Shown in pieces: positions 43,354 through 52,520 of a stretch of 64,000 nt of DNA. The notes under the pieces are model-generated. The model saw nothing but the letters and a program-made list of their open reading frames with translations. It was not told the origin of the DNA and searched no databases. This stretch comes from Fuerstiella sp. (GTDB lineage Bacteria; Planctomycetota; Planctomycetia; Planctomycetales; Planctomycetaceae), in assembly GCA_022843805.1 (NCBI GenBank), contig JALHMY010000035.1, positions 20,461-84,460 of the forward strand, given 5' to 3'. The translations under genes were made by a program, and so were the position numbers. How positions within the stretch are numbered: the first letter of the stretch is position 1; every line of letters begins with the position of its first letter.

Positions 43354-46236
43354 ATGATCTACCTGCCCGCAATGGATCCGAAATTTCCTCTGCAATCATT
43401 CGTACCAGTACGATTCAGGGTTCCTGTACAGTTGGTGTTCCTCACATGGTTCCTGATACACGCAGGAATCGGGTATGCGGACGACGGTCAGCGCGTCTCG
43501 TATCAGAAACAGGTGGCCCCTGTTCTGCAAAAGTATTGTCTGGGATGCCACGGTGCTGCTGATCCGGAACATCAGTTATCTCTGCAGTCCCCTGCGGAGA
43601 TTCGCAAAGGCGACTCGGATGGCCTCGTGCTGAATCCGGATAATCTGGCAGAAAGCCGCCTGCTGAAAGTACTGCTTTCCAATGCCGACGATCATATGCC
43701 TCCAAAGGATGAACCACAGCTCTCAGCCGACGAGCTCACTGCTCTGAAAAACTGGGTCCTGGAAGGAGCGGTCTTCGATGGCTCGACGGACGGCCTGATT
43801 AAGGTGCCTTCCGTTGCTGTAACGGCGAAGAATATTGTAAATCCGGTTGTCAGCCTCGTGATTTCCCCGGACGGAACGACAGCTGCCGCGGGACAGTTTC
43901 GCACAGTAACGTTGTATTCTCTTCCCGAGCTGAAACAAACGGCGACGATTGCCCTTCCGGATGGGAAGGTGACGGATCTTGAATTCCTGAATGAGTCACA
44001 ATTGCTGGCAGGAACAGGACTGACTGGCTTTTCCGGAAAGGCTGCCCTGCTGGATATCGCCGAGTCAAAGACAGCCGAGGAGTTTCCCGGGCATCACGAT
44101 ATGGTGTATGCGGTGTGTCGCTCCAGTCTCGGTATTATCGCCACCGGCGGATATGATCGTCGCATCCTGTTACACGATCCGGCATCGGGAAATCCGATTC
44201 GTGAATTAAAGGGCCATAATGGAGCAATATTCGACCTGGCCTTCAGCCCGGATGGAACGCTGCTGGCCAGTGCCAGTGCTGATGCGACTATTAAGGTCTG
44301 GAATTCGGCAACTGGCGAGCGACTGGATACGATGAGCCAGCCACTGTCGGAACAGTATGGCGTGGTCTTCAGCAAAGACGGCAATTTTATTTTTGCTGCC
44401 GGTGCGGACAATCGAATTCGCAAATGGCGAGTGGTCTCTCGTACTTCCGCACAAATTAATCCCCTGACCGAATCCCGATTCGCTCACGAAGGTGCAATCC
44501 ATGAACTGGTACTGTCCCCCGACGGCAAACTACTTGCAACCGCGGCGGAGGACGGCACGGTCAAGATCTGGGAAGCCGGGCATCTGACTGAGCTGGCCAG
44601 TTTTCGTCGCGAAGCAGGTGTCGTGACGGCACTCGCCTTCGTATCGGCATCCTCCGAGCTTCTGGCGGGAACTTCGAATGGGGAAATTATGAGGTTCGCT
44701 GTTCCGTCGTCAGCCGCTGCAGCCGCCGACTCCCGGTTGATGGCTGCAACCCGCGACACTCCGGCGGTTCCGGCCACAGCTGATGCTGCTTCCATCACTG
44801 AAACTGAGCCTAATAACGCAGTTGAAACTGCTCAGCCACTCCCGTTCCCCTCAACCGTTTCAGGTATTGTCTTTTCACCGGATGCCGTCGGAACGCACGA
44901 CGCGGACTATTTTCGATTTTCAGCTGTCGCGGGGCAGGAGATCCTGCTGGAAACTCGAGCCTCCCGGGACAAGTCACCGTTAGACAGCCGGATCGAAATC
45001 CTTGATTCGGAAGGGCGCCCCGTCCTGCAAACTCAGCTTCAGGCCGTGCGTGATTCGTGGTTTGCATTTCGAGGCAAGGATTCTGAAACGGTCGACGACT
45101 TCCGAATGTTCAACTGGCAGGAAATGGAGCTGAACGAATACCTGTATGCGGACGGCGAGGTTTGTCGGCTGTGGCTGTATCCGCGTGGCCCGGACTCGGG
45201 GTTCAAAGTCTATCCCGGGATCGGCCAGCGACGCACATATTTCAATACCACCGCCGTCACACATCCGCTGCAGGGACCCGCATTTATTGTTGTGCCTCAT
45301 GAACCAGGCGAAAAGATCACTGAAAACGGGCTGCCCGTGTTTCCTGTGTACTATGAGAATGATGACGATTCTTTTCGCGAGTGGGGCAGTGATTCCCGGC
45401 TCCTGTTTCGTTCCCCGGCCGACGGTGAATACATCGTGCGTCTGACCGATGCGCGGGGATTCTCCGGTGAGGATTATCGCTATCAGCTTATCCTGCGAAG
45501 CCCTCAGCCGGATTTCGGCGTAACACTGGGAGGTGACAAAGTTGCCGTTCAACCGGGAACCGGTCGCGAACTGTCTTTCACGGTGCGTCGAATCGACGGC
45601 TTTATGGGCCCCATTGAACTTATCGCAGAAGGTCTTCCGGCAGGCTTTGATTTGTCACTGCCAACGGAGATTCAGGAGGACCAGCAGCAGGCATTTGTCA
45701 CTCTTTTTGCAACAGAGGGTGCAGTTCAGCCGGATGAGACTGCCGTCAAAAATGTGCGGCTGAAGGCTCGGGCAAAAATCAATGGGACCGAAGTCATCCA
45801 CGATATTGGCGGACTGCAGGAACTGAAGATCCTGGATAAGCCCAAAATCCGCATTGTCATTCTGTCAGAAGATCAGGCCCAGCCGGGGAATGTGGATCAT
45901 TCTCCGGAACTCACTGTGTACGCGGGAGAAACGACTCGAGCGATCGTGCGTTCTGTTCGTAACGACTTCGCCGGACATATTGAACTGGGAAAAGAAGACG
46001 CCGGTCGCAATATGCCTCATGGAGTCTTTGTGGACAACATCGGATTAAACGGCCTGATGATTCTACAGGATCAGAACGAGCGGGAAGTGTTTATCACGGT
46101 TGCTAAATGGGTGCCGGAAACAAGCCGAACATTCTATCTGAAGTCGAATGTTGACGGGATTACATCACTTCCTGTAATGCTGCACGTGCGTCATCGAAAT
46201 TCAAATTCGCCCGGCAGTACGACCGCAGCCCGCTGA
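43354..46236 (+). CDS. Planctomycete c-type cytochrome - WD40 - PPC domain protein
   Basis: The 960-residue exported protein starts at ATG 43354 behind AAAGGGAGC. After a signal peptide it has a PSCyt1-type heme domain ('LQKYCLGCHGAADPEHQLSL', Cys62-x2-Cys65-His66; 'DDHMPPKDEPQLS' as likely axial-methionine segment). WD40 repeats follow over about residues 150-450 ('LKGHNGAIFDLAFSPDGTLL', 'ATIKVWNSATGERL', 'EDGTVKIWEAG'), then a PPC domain opened by 'ETEPNNAVETAQPLPFP' and closing with 'DGEYIVRLTDARG', and a further beta domain. It is a longer relative of the 7240-8808 gene with the WD40 and PPC modules combined. No partner gene is adjacent; the next gene is convergent. Confidence 0.92.
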   Translation: MIYLPAMDPKFPLQSFVPVRFRVPVQLVFLTWFLIHAGIGYADDGQRVSYQKQVAPVLQKYCLGCHGAADPEHQLSLQSPAEIRKGDSDGLVLNPDNLAESRLLKVLLSNADDHMPPKDEPQLSADELTALKNWVLEGAVFDGSTDGLIKVPSVAVTAKNIVNPVVSLVISPDGTTAAAGQFRTVTLYSLPELKQTATIALPDGKVTDLEFLNESQLLAGTGLTGFSGKAALLDIAESKTAEEFPGHHDMVYAVCRSSLGIIATGGYDRRILLHDPASGNPIRELKGHNGAIFDLAFSPDGTLLASASADATIKVWNSATGERLDTMSQPLSEQYGVVFSKDGNFIFAAGADNRIRKWRVVSRTSAQINPLTESRFAHEGAIHELVLSPDGKLLATAAEDGTVKIWEAGHLTELASFRREAGVVTALAFVSASSELLAGTSNGEIMRFAVPSSAAAAADSRLMAATRDTPAVPATADAASITETEPNNAVETAQPLPFPSTVSGIVFSPDAVGTHDADYFRFSAVAGQEILLETRASRDKSPLDSRIEILDSEGRPVLQTQLQAVRDSWFAFRGKDSETVDDFRMFNWQEMELNEYLYADGEVCRLWLYPRGPDSGFKVYPGIGQRRTYFNTTAVTHPLQGPAFIVVPHEPGEKITENGLPVFPVYYENDDDSFREWGSDSRLLFRSPADGEYIVRLTDARGFSGEDYRYQLILRSPQPDFGVTLGGDKVAVQPGTGRELSFTVRRIDGFMGPIELIAEGLPAGFDLSLPTEIQEDQQQAFVTLFATEGAVQPDETAVKNVRLKARAKINGTEVIHDIGGLQELKILDKPKIRIVILSEDQAQPGNVDHSPELTVYAGETTRAIVRSVRNDFAGHIELGKEDAGRNMPHGVFVDNIGLNGLMILQDQNEREVFITVAKWVPETSRTFYLKSNVDGITSLPVMLHVRHRNSNSPGSTTAAR

Positions 46237-46364
46237 ATAGGCGGGAAGAGAATGCGTTTCCTGAGATCTGCTCGCTGTGGATCAACTTCAATTGCTGATC
46301 CACACACATCTCGGTCATCTTGTGAAAATCTGTCTCATCTGCGGTCTGATGCAGGTTCAACCCG

Positions 46365-47027
46365 CTAAAGAGGGGGACGGGCACCATGTGATTCGTCTTC
46401 GACGGGTATCGCGTGGCTTTCCTGCTGTCGACGATCAAGAAACGTTTGCAGCAGGATTTGAGCAGCCAGTTTATCGATGCGAGCCTTGCGCTGCCTCGCA
46501 TTCAGCTCCGCCTGCAGCATGAGCTGTTCCGCCTGGAAACTGCTGAATCGCTCATCCTGAAAGTCAGCCGGAAGTGAAAAAAGCCCGGACAGCCATGCGG
46601 CGAATCGACGAGCTTCCCGGGACTTTTCGCTCTCGTCGCCGCTCAGATGAATCGGCAAACCAACGACCAGTCCGACGGGTCGATATTCGGGAATCAGCTT
46701 CAGAAAAAAACGTTCATCAGCCTGTCGACCCTGACGCTGATGATTAAACAGCGGACTGGCATACTTCTGATACATGTCACTGACGGCAATACCAACACGT
46801 TTGGTACCGTAGTCGATGCCCAGAAGCACGCCATCTCGCGGCAGAATTGCTGGCTGTTCCACAGGTCGTTTGGAAGACTGAGCCACGATCCGTTCGTCAG
46901 CCCGCTCAGAAGACTGTTTGGGTGGAAATTCCGCAGACTGTTCGGACAGGTGTTTCACTTTGCCGGAGCCACGGGTGCAGGAACAGGGCGGAGGCGAACG
47001 TTGCGAAGTCGGCCTGTTGTTTGCCAT
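46365..47027 (-). CDS. ruvX: Putative Holliday junction resolvase RuvX (YqgF family)
   Basis: The RNase-H-like fold is clear from 'LLGIDYGTKRVGIAVSD' with the first catalytic aspartate, 'PVGLVVGLPIHLSGDESEKS' and a later 'DERFSSFQAE' with further acidic residues; the C-terminal 'KARIDKLAAQILLQTFLD' carries the last conserved aspartate. YqgF/RuvX proteins act in RNA (16S pre-rRNA) processing or junction resolution. At 220 codons the frame is longer than the usual 140-160, because about 65 residues of low-complexity sequence precede the domain and the first 73 nt overlap the upstream gene. The only ATG is 47027, with no Shine-Dalgarno; GTG 46886 is an alternative start. The domain call is secure, the start is not. 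Confidence 0.88.
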   Translation of the reverse strand: MANNRPTSQRSPPPCSCTRGSGKVKHLSEQSAEFPPKQSSERADERIVAQSSKRPVEQPAILPRDGVLLGIDYGTKRVGIAVSDMYQKYASPLFNHQRQGRQADERFFLKLIPEYRPVGLVVGLPIHLSGDESEKSREARRFAAWLSGLFSLPADFQDERFSSFQAEQLMLQAELNARQRKARIDKLAAQILLQTFLDRRQQESHAIPVEDESHGARPPL

Positions 47028-47818
47028 GTGGAAAAGCCGAACGGCTGCGAACGTTCCACTTCAAAACGAACGCCAATTCTGTGGTTCTTTGTTTCCACTT
47101 CCACGATCTGTTTGCCGTCCAGCCACGCTTCGATCTTTTCTTCGGTCACCAGCAATCGGACTTTGTACCACTTCTCCTTATCGAACTGCTGGTAAGAAGT
47201 GGTCTGGTTCTCGGACGCATCCATGCCGTCCAGGCTGGAAAGACCGCACAGTCCTCCGCCCCAGCCACCGAGAATCAGAGAGCAGAATGTTTCGTTGACC
47301 GGGAACGTCAGGCCGGCAAAAAAGTCACTTCCGGCAGCTCGCTGAGCTTCAAACTGCACTTCATAATTGATCTTTGGAAGTTTTCGTTCCGTGTGTATAC
47401 CGGACAGAGCCACTCCCTGACTAATCACCACTTCGCCGTTTTCCACATAGACTTCTCCCTGGCCACCGAATTCAGTGATTTTCCAGCCGTCCAGGTCCTT
47501 CCCGTTAAACAGCGAAATCCAGTTCTTGTCTTCCTTAGCGTCTTTAGCGTCCTTAGTGTCTTTTGGGGCAGCGTCCTCTGGTTTTGTTTGTTTGTCGGTC
47601 GCTGCAGCCTGCTGTTTTTCTTCTGCCACACCGGTCGGGCAGAGCGTCACAACGCCGCACATCAGGCCGATAACAAGCCACCAGCCACTGATCCTGCAGT
47701 ATGGCGATTCGGCAGTGCGATCTGATTTGGCAGTGCGATGCGATTCTGAAGTGCGATACCGTGAGTGCAATCCGACTACCGGCAGAGCCTTACAAAGCAG
47801 CATGGGAAGGGGCAGCAT
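46955..47818 (-). CDS. DUF1080 (3-keto-disaccharide hydrolase-like) exported protein
   Basis: I start at ATG 47818, which follows AGGAG; TTG 47851 is an alternative. The N-terminus is odd: about 45 residues with short repeats ('RTSESHRTAKSDRTAES') precede a hydrophobic segment ('WWLVIGLMCGVVTLCPTGVA') that acts as signal or anchor. A Lys/Asp/Ala linker ('DTKDAKDAKEDK') leads to the DUF1080 jelly-roll: 'WISLFNGKDLDGWKITEFGG', 'YEVQFEAQRAAGSDFFAGLT', 'EKWYKVRLLVTEEKIEAWLD'. This family includes concanavalin-like glycoside-processing enzymes and is highly expanded in planctomycetes. The repeated N-terminal DNA (GCAGTGCGAT units, 47710-47756) looks like a local expansion. It overlaps the ruvX frame by 73 nt. 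Confidence 0.88.
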   Translation of the reverse strand: MLPLPMLLCKALPVVGLHSRYRTSESHRTAKSDRTAESPYCRISGWWLVIGLMCGVVTLCPTGVAEEKQQAAATDKQTKPEDAAPKDTKDAKDAKEDKNWISLFNGKDLDGWKITEFGGQGEVYVENGEVVISQGVALSGIHTERKLPKINYEVQFEAQRAAGSDFFAGLTFPVNETFCSLILGGWGGGLCGLSSLDGMDASENQTTSYQQFDKEKWYKVRLLVTEEKIEAWLDGKQIVEVETKNHRIGVRFEVERSQPFGFSTWQTTGRLRNVRLRPVPAPVAPAK

Positions 47819-48118
47819 TGGACGGGGTCTCCTGAGGGTTCCGGATGACAAAAAGAAAAGTGACAGCGAAAAGCGAGAGTAAAAAGTGACGGGACATTTG
47901 TTGATATGCTACAGCCGTTCCTGTCTCAGGGAAACAGTCTGATCAAAACAGCAGGTCCGATTCGCGATGTCTTCCTGAAATTCAGTTGAAATGCGAGGAT
48001 CGCCGATTGTGCTGTTGCTTCTGAATGTGCTATTTCACCAGCTACAGAGCTCAGTTTGGCAGGATTCGTGGCATTCCGCACTGGCTTTCCGCAGAAGATC
48101 TTTCAGGATGGGGCATAC

Positions 48119-49363
48119 ATGCATCGAATGGTGGCGGCCTTTGGACTGCTGGTCATGATCCTGCTGGCATGGCTGATGAGTTCTGATCGAAAGAAATTTC
48201 CCTGGCGAGTTGTCATTGGTGGCAGCCTTCTGCAGCTGGCGTTCTGCATGCTGATCCTGGGTACGAAAACCGGATCGCTGGTGTTCTCGACTCTGGGCGA
48301 TTTTTTTAATGCCCTGCTGGGATTTGTTGATGTCGGGTGTGCGTTTGTTTTTGGAGAACAGTTTCGGGATGTGTATTTCGCGTTTCGAGTCCTGCCCACC
48401 ATCATCTTCTTTTCGTCACTGATGTCGATTTTGTACCACCTGGGCGTTATGCAGGTGGTCGTGAGAATGCTCAGTCGAGTTATGCAGGTGACTCTGAGAA
48501 CTTCCGGGGCGGAAAGTCTTTCGGCAGCCGCCAATATCTTTGTGGGACAAACCGAAGCGCCACTCGTGATTCTGCCTTACCTTTCAGCAATGACTCAGTC
48601 TGAACTGATGTCCGTGATGGTCGGTGGATTTGCCACGGTTGCAGGCAGCGTGATGGCCGCCTACATAGGGATGGGAATTAGTGCGGGCCACCTGATCACC
48701 GCCTCTGTCATCTCTGCACCCGCGGCTCTGCTGATTGCCAAGGTGATGAAGCCGGAAACGCAGGTCCCTGAAACTCTTGGTGATCAGGGAAAAAATCCCC
48801 CGCGTGAAACCTTCAACATTATCGAAGCAGCCACAGCCGGCGCTTCAGAAGGCCTGAAACTGGCGCTGAATGTCGGAGCCATGATGATTGCGTTTCTGAC
48901 TCTGATCGCCATGCTGGACGCAGGTATCGCGTTTGTTGCGAACTACATCCAGTTGTATCTTGGCGTCGAGCAGCCTGTGGTAGTGACATTCTCGTTCCTG
49001 TGCGGAAAACTGTTTTCACCGCTTGCATGGCTGATGGGAATTGAATGGAAGGAATGCGGGCCGGCCGGAGAGCTGATGGGCATCAAAATGGTGGCTAACG
49101 AATTTGTTGCTTACCAGAAGATGTCGACATGGCTGGCCACTCCGGAAACAGCCACCATACTTTCAGAACGCAGTCGTGTGATCATGACCTATGCTCTGTG
49201 CGGGTTTGCGAACTTCGCTTCGATCGGCATTCAGGTGGGAGGAATTGGTGGCCTTGTTCCTGAACGTCGCCGCGAGCTGGCCGCAATGGGATTCAAAGCC
49301 ATGCTGGGCGGCACTCTGGCATGCTGCATGACAGCCTGCGTTGCCGGCATTGTGCTGGGCTGA
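48119..49363 (+). CDS. NupC-type concentrative nucleoside transporter
   Basis: ATG 48119 is favoured because GGATGGGG lies just upstream; the frame extends to 48056. The 414-residue membrane protein has the CNT/NupC hallmarks: an N-terminal three-helix part ('WRVVIGGSLLQLAFCMLILG'), the gate region ('VFGEQFRDVYFAFRVLPTII'), the sodium/nucleoside-binding hairpin segment 'AANIFVGQTEAPLVILPYL', 'MVGGFATVAGSVMAAYIGMG', and the later 'LCGFANFASIGIQVGGIGGL'. Such transporters import nucleosides driven by sodium or protons. The gene stands alone, divergent from the DUF1080 gene, and is followed at once by the 186-bp repeat array. Confidence 0.95.
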   Translation: MHRMVAAFGLLVMILLAWLMSSDRKKFPWRVVIGGSLLQLAFCMLILGTKTGSLVFSTLGDFFNALLGFVDVGCAFVFGEQFRDVYFAFRVLPTIIFFSSLMSILYHLGVMQVVVRMLSRVMQVTLRTSGAESLSAAANIFVGQTEAPLVILPYLSAMTQSELMSVMVGGFATVAGSVMAAYIGMGISAGHLITASVISAPAALLIAKVMKPETQVPETLGDQGKNPPRETFNIIEAATAGASEGLKLALNVGAMMIAFLTLIAMLDAGIAFVANYIQLYLGVEQPVVVTFSFLCGKLFSPLAWLMGIEWKECGPAGELMGIKMVANEFVAYQKMSTWLATPETATILSERSRVIMTYALCGFANFASIGIQVGGIGGLVPERRRELAAMGFKAMLGGTLACCMTACVAGIVLG

Positions 49364-49397
49364 GGGTATCAGTGACTCTTCCGCTTCACGCGGCGAG

Positions 49398-50013
49398 CCC
49401 TCCCCCGGCCTTCGGCCGACCCCTCCCACTCCGCTTCGCTGCGCGGGAGGGGAGGTTTTTAAAACCTCCTCTCCCAGCAAAGCTGGGGGAGGTCGAGCGA
49501 GCGATAGCAAGATCGGGAGGGGGCGGGTGAACTGCGGGTTAAGGGTGTTATTGCGGCGGCGCTCAGTGCAACACGCAGCGGGCCCTCCCCCGGCCTGACG
49601 GCCGACCCCTCCCACTCCGCTTCGCTGCGCGGGAGGGGAGGTTTTTAAAACTTCCTCCCCCAGCAAAGCTGGGGGAGGTCGAGCGAGCGACAGCAAGATC
49701 GGGAGGGGGCGGGTGAACTGCGGGTTAAGGGTGTTATTGGGGAGGCGCTCAGTGCAACACGCGGCGGGCCCTCCCCCGGCCTGACGGCCGACCCCTCCCA
49801 CTCCGCTTCGCTGCGCGGGAGGGGAGGTTTTTAAAACCTCCTCTCCCAGCAAAGCTGGGGGAGGTCGAGCGAGCGGCAGCGAGATCGGGAGGGGGCGGGT
49901 GAACTGCAGGTTAAGGGTGTTATTGCGGCGGCGCTCAGTGCAACACGCGGCGGGCCCTCCCCCGGCCTGACGGCCGACCCCTCCCACTCCGCTTCGCTGC
50001 GCGGGAGGGGAGG
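49398..50013 (+). repeat. Tandem array of 186-bp repeats (three full units and a partial)
   Basis: Units begin at 49398, 49583, 49769 and 49955 (spacings 185, 186, 186); the last is cut at about 50013. Each unit carries GC-rich hairpin arms (CCCCTCCC...GGGAGGGG; CTCCCAGCAAAGCTGGGGGAG) and ends with GGGTTAAGGGTGTTATTG. Copies differ by a few percent. Because 186 is divisible by 3, long open frames cross the array on both strands; these are artefacts. The same repeat, reverse-complemented, occurs at 63613-64000. Confidence 0.92.
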
Positions 50014-50076
50014 GAAGTGCGTAATTAATTACAGTTTTCTAATCTGACTCCGGATCGTCAACAGAATTCCCCAAAA

Positions 50077-50148
50077 ATTACTCCCATTACTCCCATTACT
50101 CCCATTACTCCCATCACCCCCATCACCCCCATCACCGACATCACTCCC
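50077..50148 (+). repeat. 9-bp tandem repeat, about eight copies
   Basis: Four copies of ATTACTCCC are followed by two of ATCACCCCC and two variants (ATCACCGAC, ATCACTCCC). The array runs into the last codons of the PQQ-propeller gene on the minus strand. It is a simple low-complexity expansion next to the 186-bp array. Confidence 0.9.
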
Positions 50149-51511
50149 CAATACAATACAACACCTCCTGGCGACGATCGTCCTTAATCACGCCCACTCG
50201 CGAATAGATTCGGTTGCCGCAGATCACTGGAGTGGCAAACACGCTGTTGCCCAGCTGATTGGTCTGGACGATGTCCAGTTCTTTTGTGGATGCCCTGAAG
50301 ATGAAAGTTTGTCCTTCTTCGTTCGTCGCGTAAATCAGTTCGCCGGCCAGAACGGGCGAACTGCTGAATGTGCCGCCCAGTCGTCCTTTCCACATTTCTT
50401 CTCCCGTGCGGCTGTTCCAGCAGCTGGCTACACCCGCATCAAGGGACGCAAACAGGTAGCCATCCTTTTCGAGCATGGAAGGGACATAGACCCGGGATGT
50501 ATTCTCCCATACAACTTTGCCGGAGCCATCAGCAGCGACAGCTGACATATGATTCTTTGGGTAGCCACCACTGGTAAAAATGTGCTGACCGTCTGTCACT
50601 GTGGAGGTCACGCATTCCGTCGTCGAGCCTTCGATTTCCCAGTAAACCTCGCCGGTCAGCGGATTCAGACTTGTTACGAGATCGCATCCTGTCAGAAAGA
50701 GCTGATCCTTTCCGGCGACGTTCAGAATAATGGGCGACGCATAATTGGGTTTGGCTGGTCGACTGTGCTTCCACACAATGTCACCTGTTGCTCGATTGAG
50801 CCCGGCGATGGCACCACCGCCTTCATGCTTGTTGTCGGCCGATACAATCACAAGATCCTGATACGGCGCAGGCGACGATCCGTATCCCTGATGCAGCACA
50901 TAGTCGGTGATCTTCTTCTGCCATAGAATTTTCCCGTTTCGGTCCAGGGCAGATGCCCATGCCGCATCACTGTTCAAAAAATTGATAAAGAAGCGATCAC
51001 CGTCGGTCGCGACAGTGCCGGATGCCTGAGAAGCCTTCTCATTGCCTTTTGTCGCCAGCCCGTCTTTATGGACAATCGTTTCCCAGAGCTGTTTGCCCGT
51101 TTTTCGATCGAAGCACAACACCGACTGGATTTGCCGTTCATGGTCTGCGGTGGCCAGAACGACCTGATCGCCGATCACCGTTGGCGATCCGTGTCCTCGG
51201 CCCGGAATGGGGGTGCTCCAGACGATGTTTTCGGAGTCACTCCATTTCAATGGCGGTTTCTGATCGGGACGAGCGTTACCCGTTCGAAGAGGTCCTCGCC
51301 ACCAGGGCCAGTCTGTTGTCTCAAAATGAATGGGGGAAACTTCCGCTGCAGCGGCCGTGACGGCGGCGTCACCGGCAATGCTCTGAGTTGCCAGTGAAAG
51401 AAACAGGACCAATGGAATCAGGACCGCCGGAATCAGCCGGGTGATTGCGAATCTGTCCGTCGGTACGGTGGACCGGCGAGTCAAAAGCATCGTGAAACGT
51501 GCCGATGTCAT
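50141..51511 (-). CDS. PQQ-like beta-propeller repeat protein, exported
   Basis: The 456-residue product starts at ATG 51511 behind AAAGGAA. A signal peptide ('LIPAVLIPLVLFLSLATQSI') precedes eight-bladed-propeller repeats of the PQQ/quinoprotein type: 'WPWWRGPLRTGNA', 'VLCFDRKTGKQLWE', 'ASALDRNGKILWQKKITDYV', 'AGLNRATGDIVWK', 'TSLNPLTGEVYWEIEG', 'ASCWNSRTGEEMWKGRLGGT'. The N-terminal 'WPWWRGP' is typical of the planctomycete outer-membrane-assembly-BamB-like/PQQ family. No residues for PQQ or calcium catalysis can be asserted, so this is probably a structural propeller. It stands alone, divergent from ribE. Confidence 0.9.
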   Translation of the reverse strand: MTSARFTMLLTRRSTVPTDRFAITRLIPAVLIPLVLFLSLATQSIAGDAAVTAAAAEVSPIHFETTDWPWWRGPLRTGNARPDQKPPLKWSDSENIVWSTPIPGRGHGSPTVIGDQVVLATADHERQIQSVLCFDRKTGKQLWETIVHKDGLATKGNEKASQASGTVATDGDRFFINFLNSDAAWASALDRNGKILWQKKITDYVLHQGYGSSPAPYQDLVIVSADNKHEGGGAIAGLNRATGDIVWKHSRPAKPNYASPIILNVAGKDQLFLTGCDLVTSLNPLTGEVYWEIEGSTTECVTSTVTDGQHIFTSGGYPKNHMSAVAADGSGKVVWENTSRVYVPSMLEKDGYLFASLDAGVASCWNSRTGEEMWKGRLGGTFSSSPVLAGELIYATNEEGQTFIFRASTKELDIVQTNQLGNSVFATPVICGNRIYSRVGVIKDDRRQEVLYCIGE

Positions 51512-51824
51512 AGGAATTCCTTTGGTGGCGGGCGGTCTTTGTAAGGTCGCAGGAATGGCGGATTTGAAGCTGAAGCTGGATCAGTATTGATCGATTTCAC
51601 CACATCTGGTGTTTTCGGGCAAACGACTTGCGAATCCAGGAATCGCGGGGATTCGGGGAAACTGGGGGACCGAGCGTGCAAACGGACGGAGATTTGATAA
51701 CATACGATCGCAACGAGCAACCGCGACGCAGCTGCCAACCCTTAAGGGTGTCATCGCAACGCTCGCTTTTCTCTCGCTTCATGCACTGAAGCGAGCTTCG
51801 TTGTACTTATCGAATACAGACGCA

Positions 51825-52520
51825 ATGTTTACCGGCCTCGTGGAAGGACAGGGCACTGTCAGGCGGATCGCCTCACTGCCGGCTGGGTTGCGCCTGTCGA
51901 TTGTGCCCACAACCGCTCCATTTTCTGCCACTGATGTTCATTTGGGCGACAGCATTTCCATTAGTGGATGCTGCCTGACGGTCGTTGCCGCAGGAGCAGA
52001 CGGCATGGATTTCGAGGCGGGTGAGGAAACCCTTTCCAAAACCAGTCTGGGAAGGCTGAGGGAAGGAAGTTCGGTGAACCTGGAACGTTCCCTGGCGGTG
52101 GGTGCCCGCCTGGGCGGCCACTTTGTTCAGGGTCATGTGGATGGAACGGCGGTTGTCGATCAGATTTGCCGCAGTGACGAATGGATCGACATGTGGTTTC
52201 GGACATCTGGTGAGCACATCCGACTGATGGTCCCGAAAGGTTCGATTGCGGTTGACGGGGTCAGCCTGACACTGGTCAACATCGAAACGGACCGCTTTTC
52301 GGTAGCGTTGATTCCTCATACGCTGCAGGTCACCACGCTGGGGCAGCGACAGGTGGGAGACCTGATAAATATAGAGAACGACATCCTGGGCAAGTATGTT
52401 GCCCGACTGCTGCAGCAAATGATGCCGTCAGCAGCGCCGCCTGCAGTGTCTCAGGTATCCGCAACCGTGGCGAGTATGGGAATTGATTCCCTTCGAATTG
52501 AAGGCCAGAGTGACTCATGA
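51825..52520 (+). CDS. ribE: Riboflavin synthase alpha chain
   Basis: I start at ATG 51825 because 'MFTGLVEGQGTV' is the near-invariant N-terminus of this enzyme; the frame extends 216 nt upstream without merit. The 231-residue protein has two lumazine-binding barrels. The first includes 'DSISISGCCLTVVA' and 'VNLERSLAVGARLGGHFVQG'. The second includes 'KGSIAVDGVSLTLVNI' and 'VALIPHTLQVTTLG'. It dismutates 6,7-dimethyl-8-ribityllumazine to riboflavin. About 30 C-terminal residues past the second domain are extra. The stop overlaps the ATG of rsmA (ATGA), so the two genes are translationally coupled. No FMN riboswitch was recognised upstream. Confidence 0.97.
   Translation: MFTGLVEGQGTVRRIASLPAGLRLSIVPTTAPFSATDVHLGDSISISGCCLTVVAAGADGMDFEAGEETLSKTSLGRLREGSSVNLERSLAVGARLGGHFVQGHVDGTAVVDQICRSDEWIDMWFRTSGEHIRLMVPKGSIAVDGVSLTLVNIETDRFSVALIPHTLQVTTLGQRQVGDLINIENDILGKYVARLLQQMMPSAAPPAVSQVSATVASMGIDSLRIEGQSDS

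Noticed and set aside
49163..49987. Long minus-strand open frame across the nupC end and the 186-bp array
   Set aside because: It is open only because the repeat period is a multiple of three; its translation is the same 62-residue block repeated, and it overlaps a secure transporter gene.
49398..50013. CRISPR array
   Set aside because: The 186-bp units are contiguous repeats without unique spacers, and no cas genes are present.
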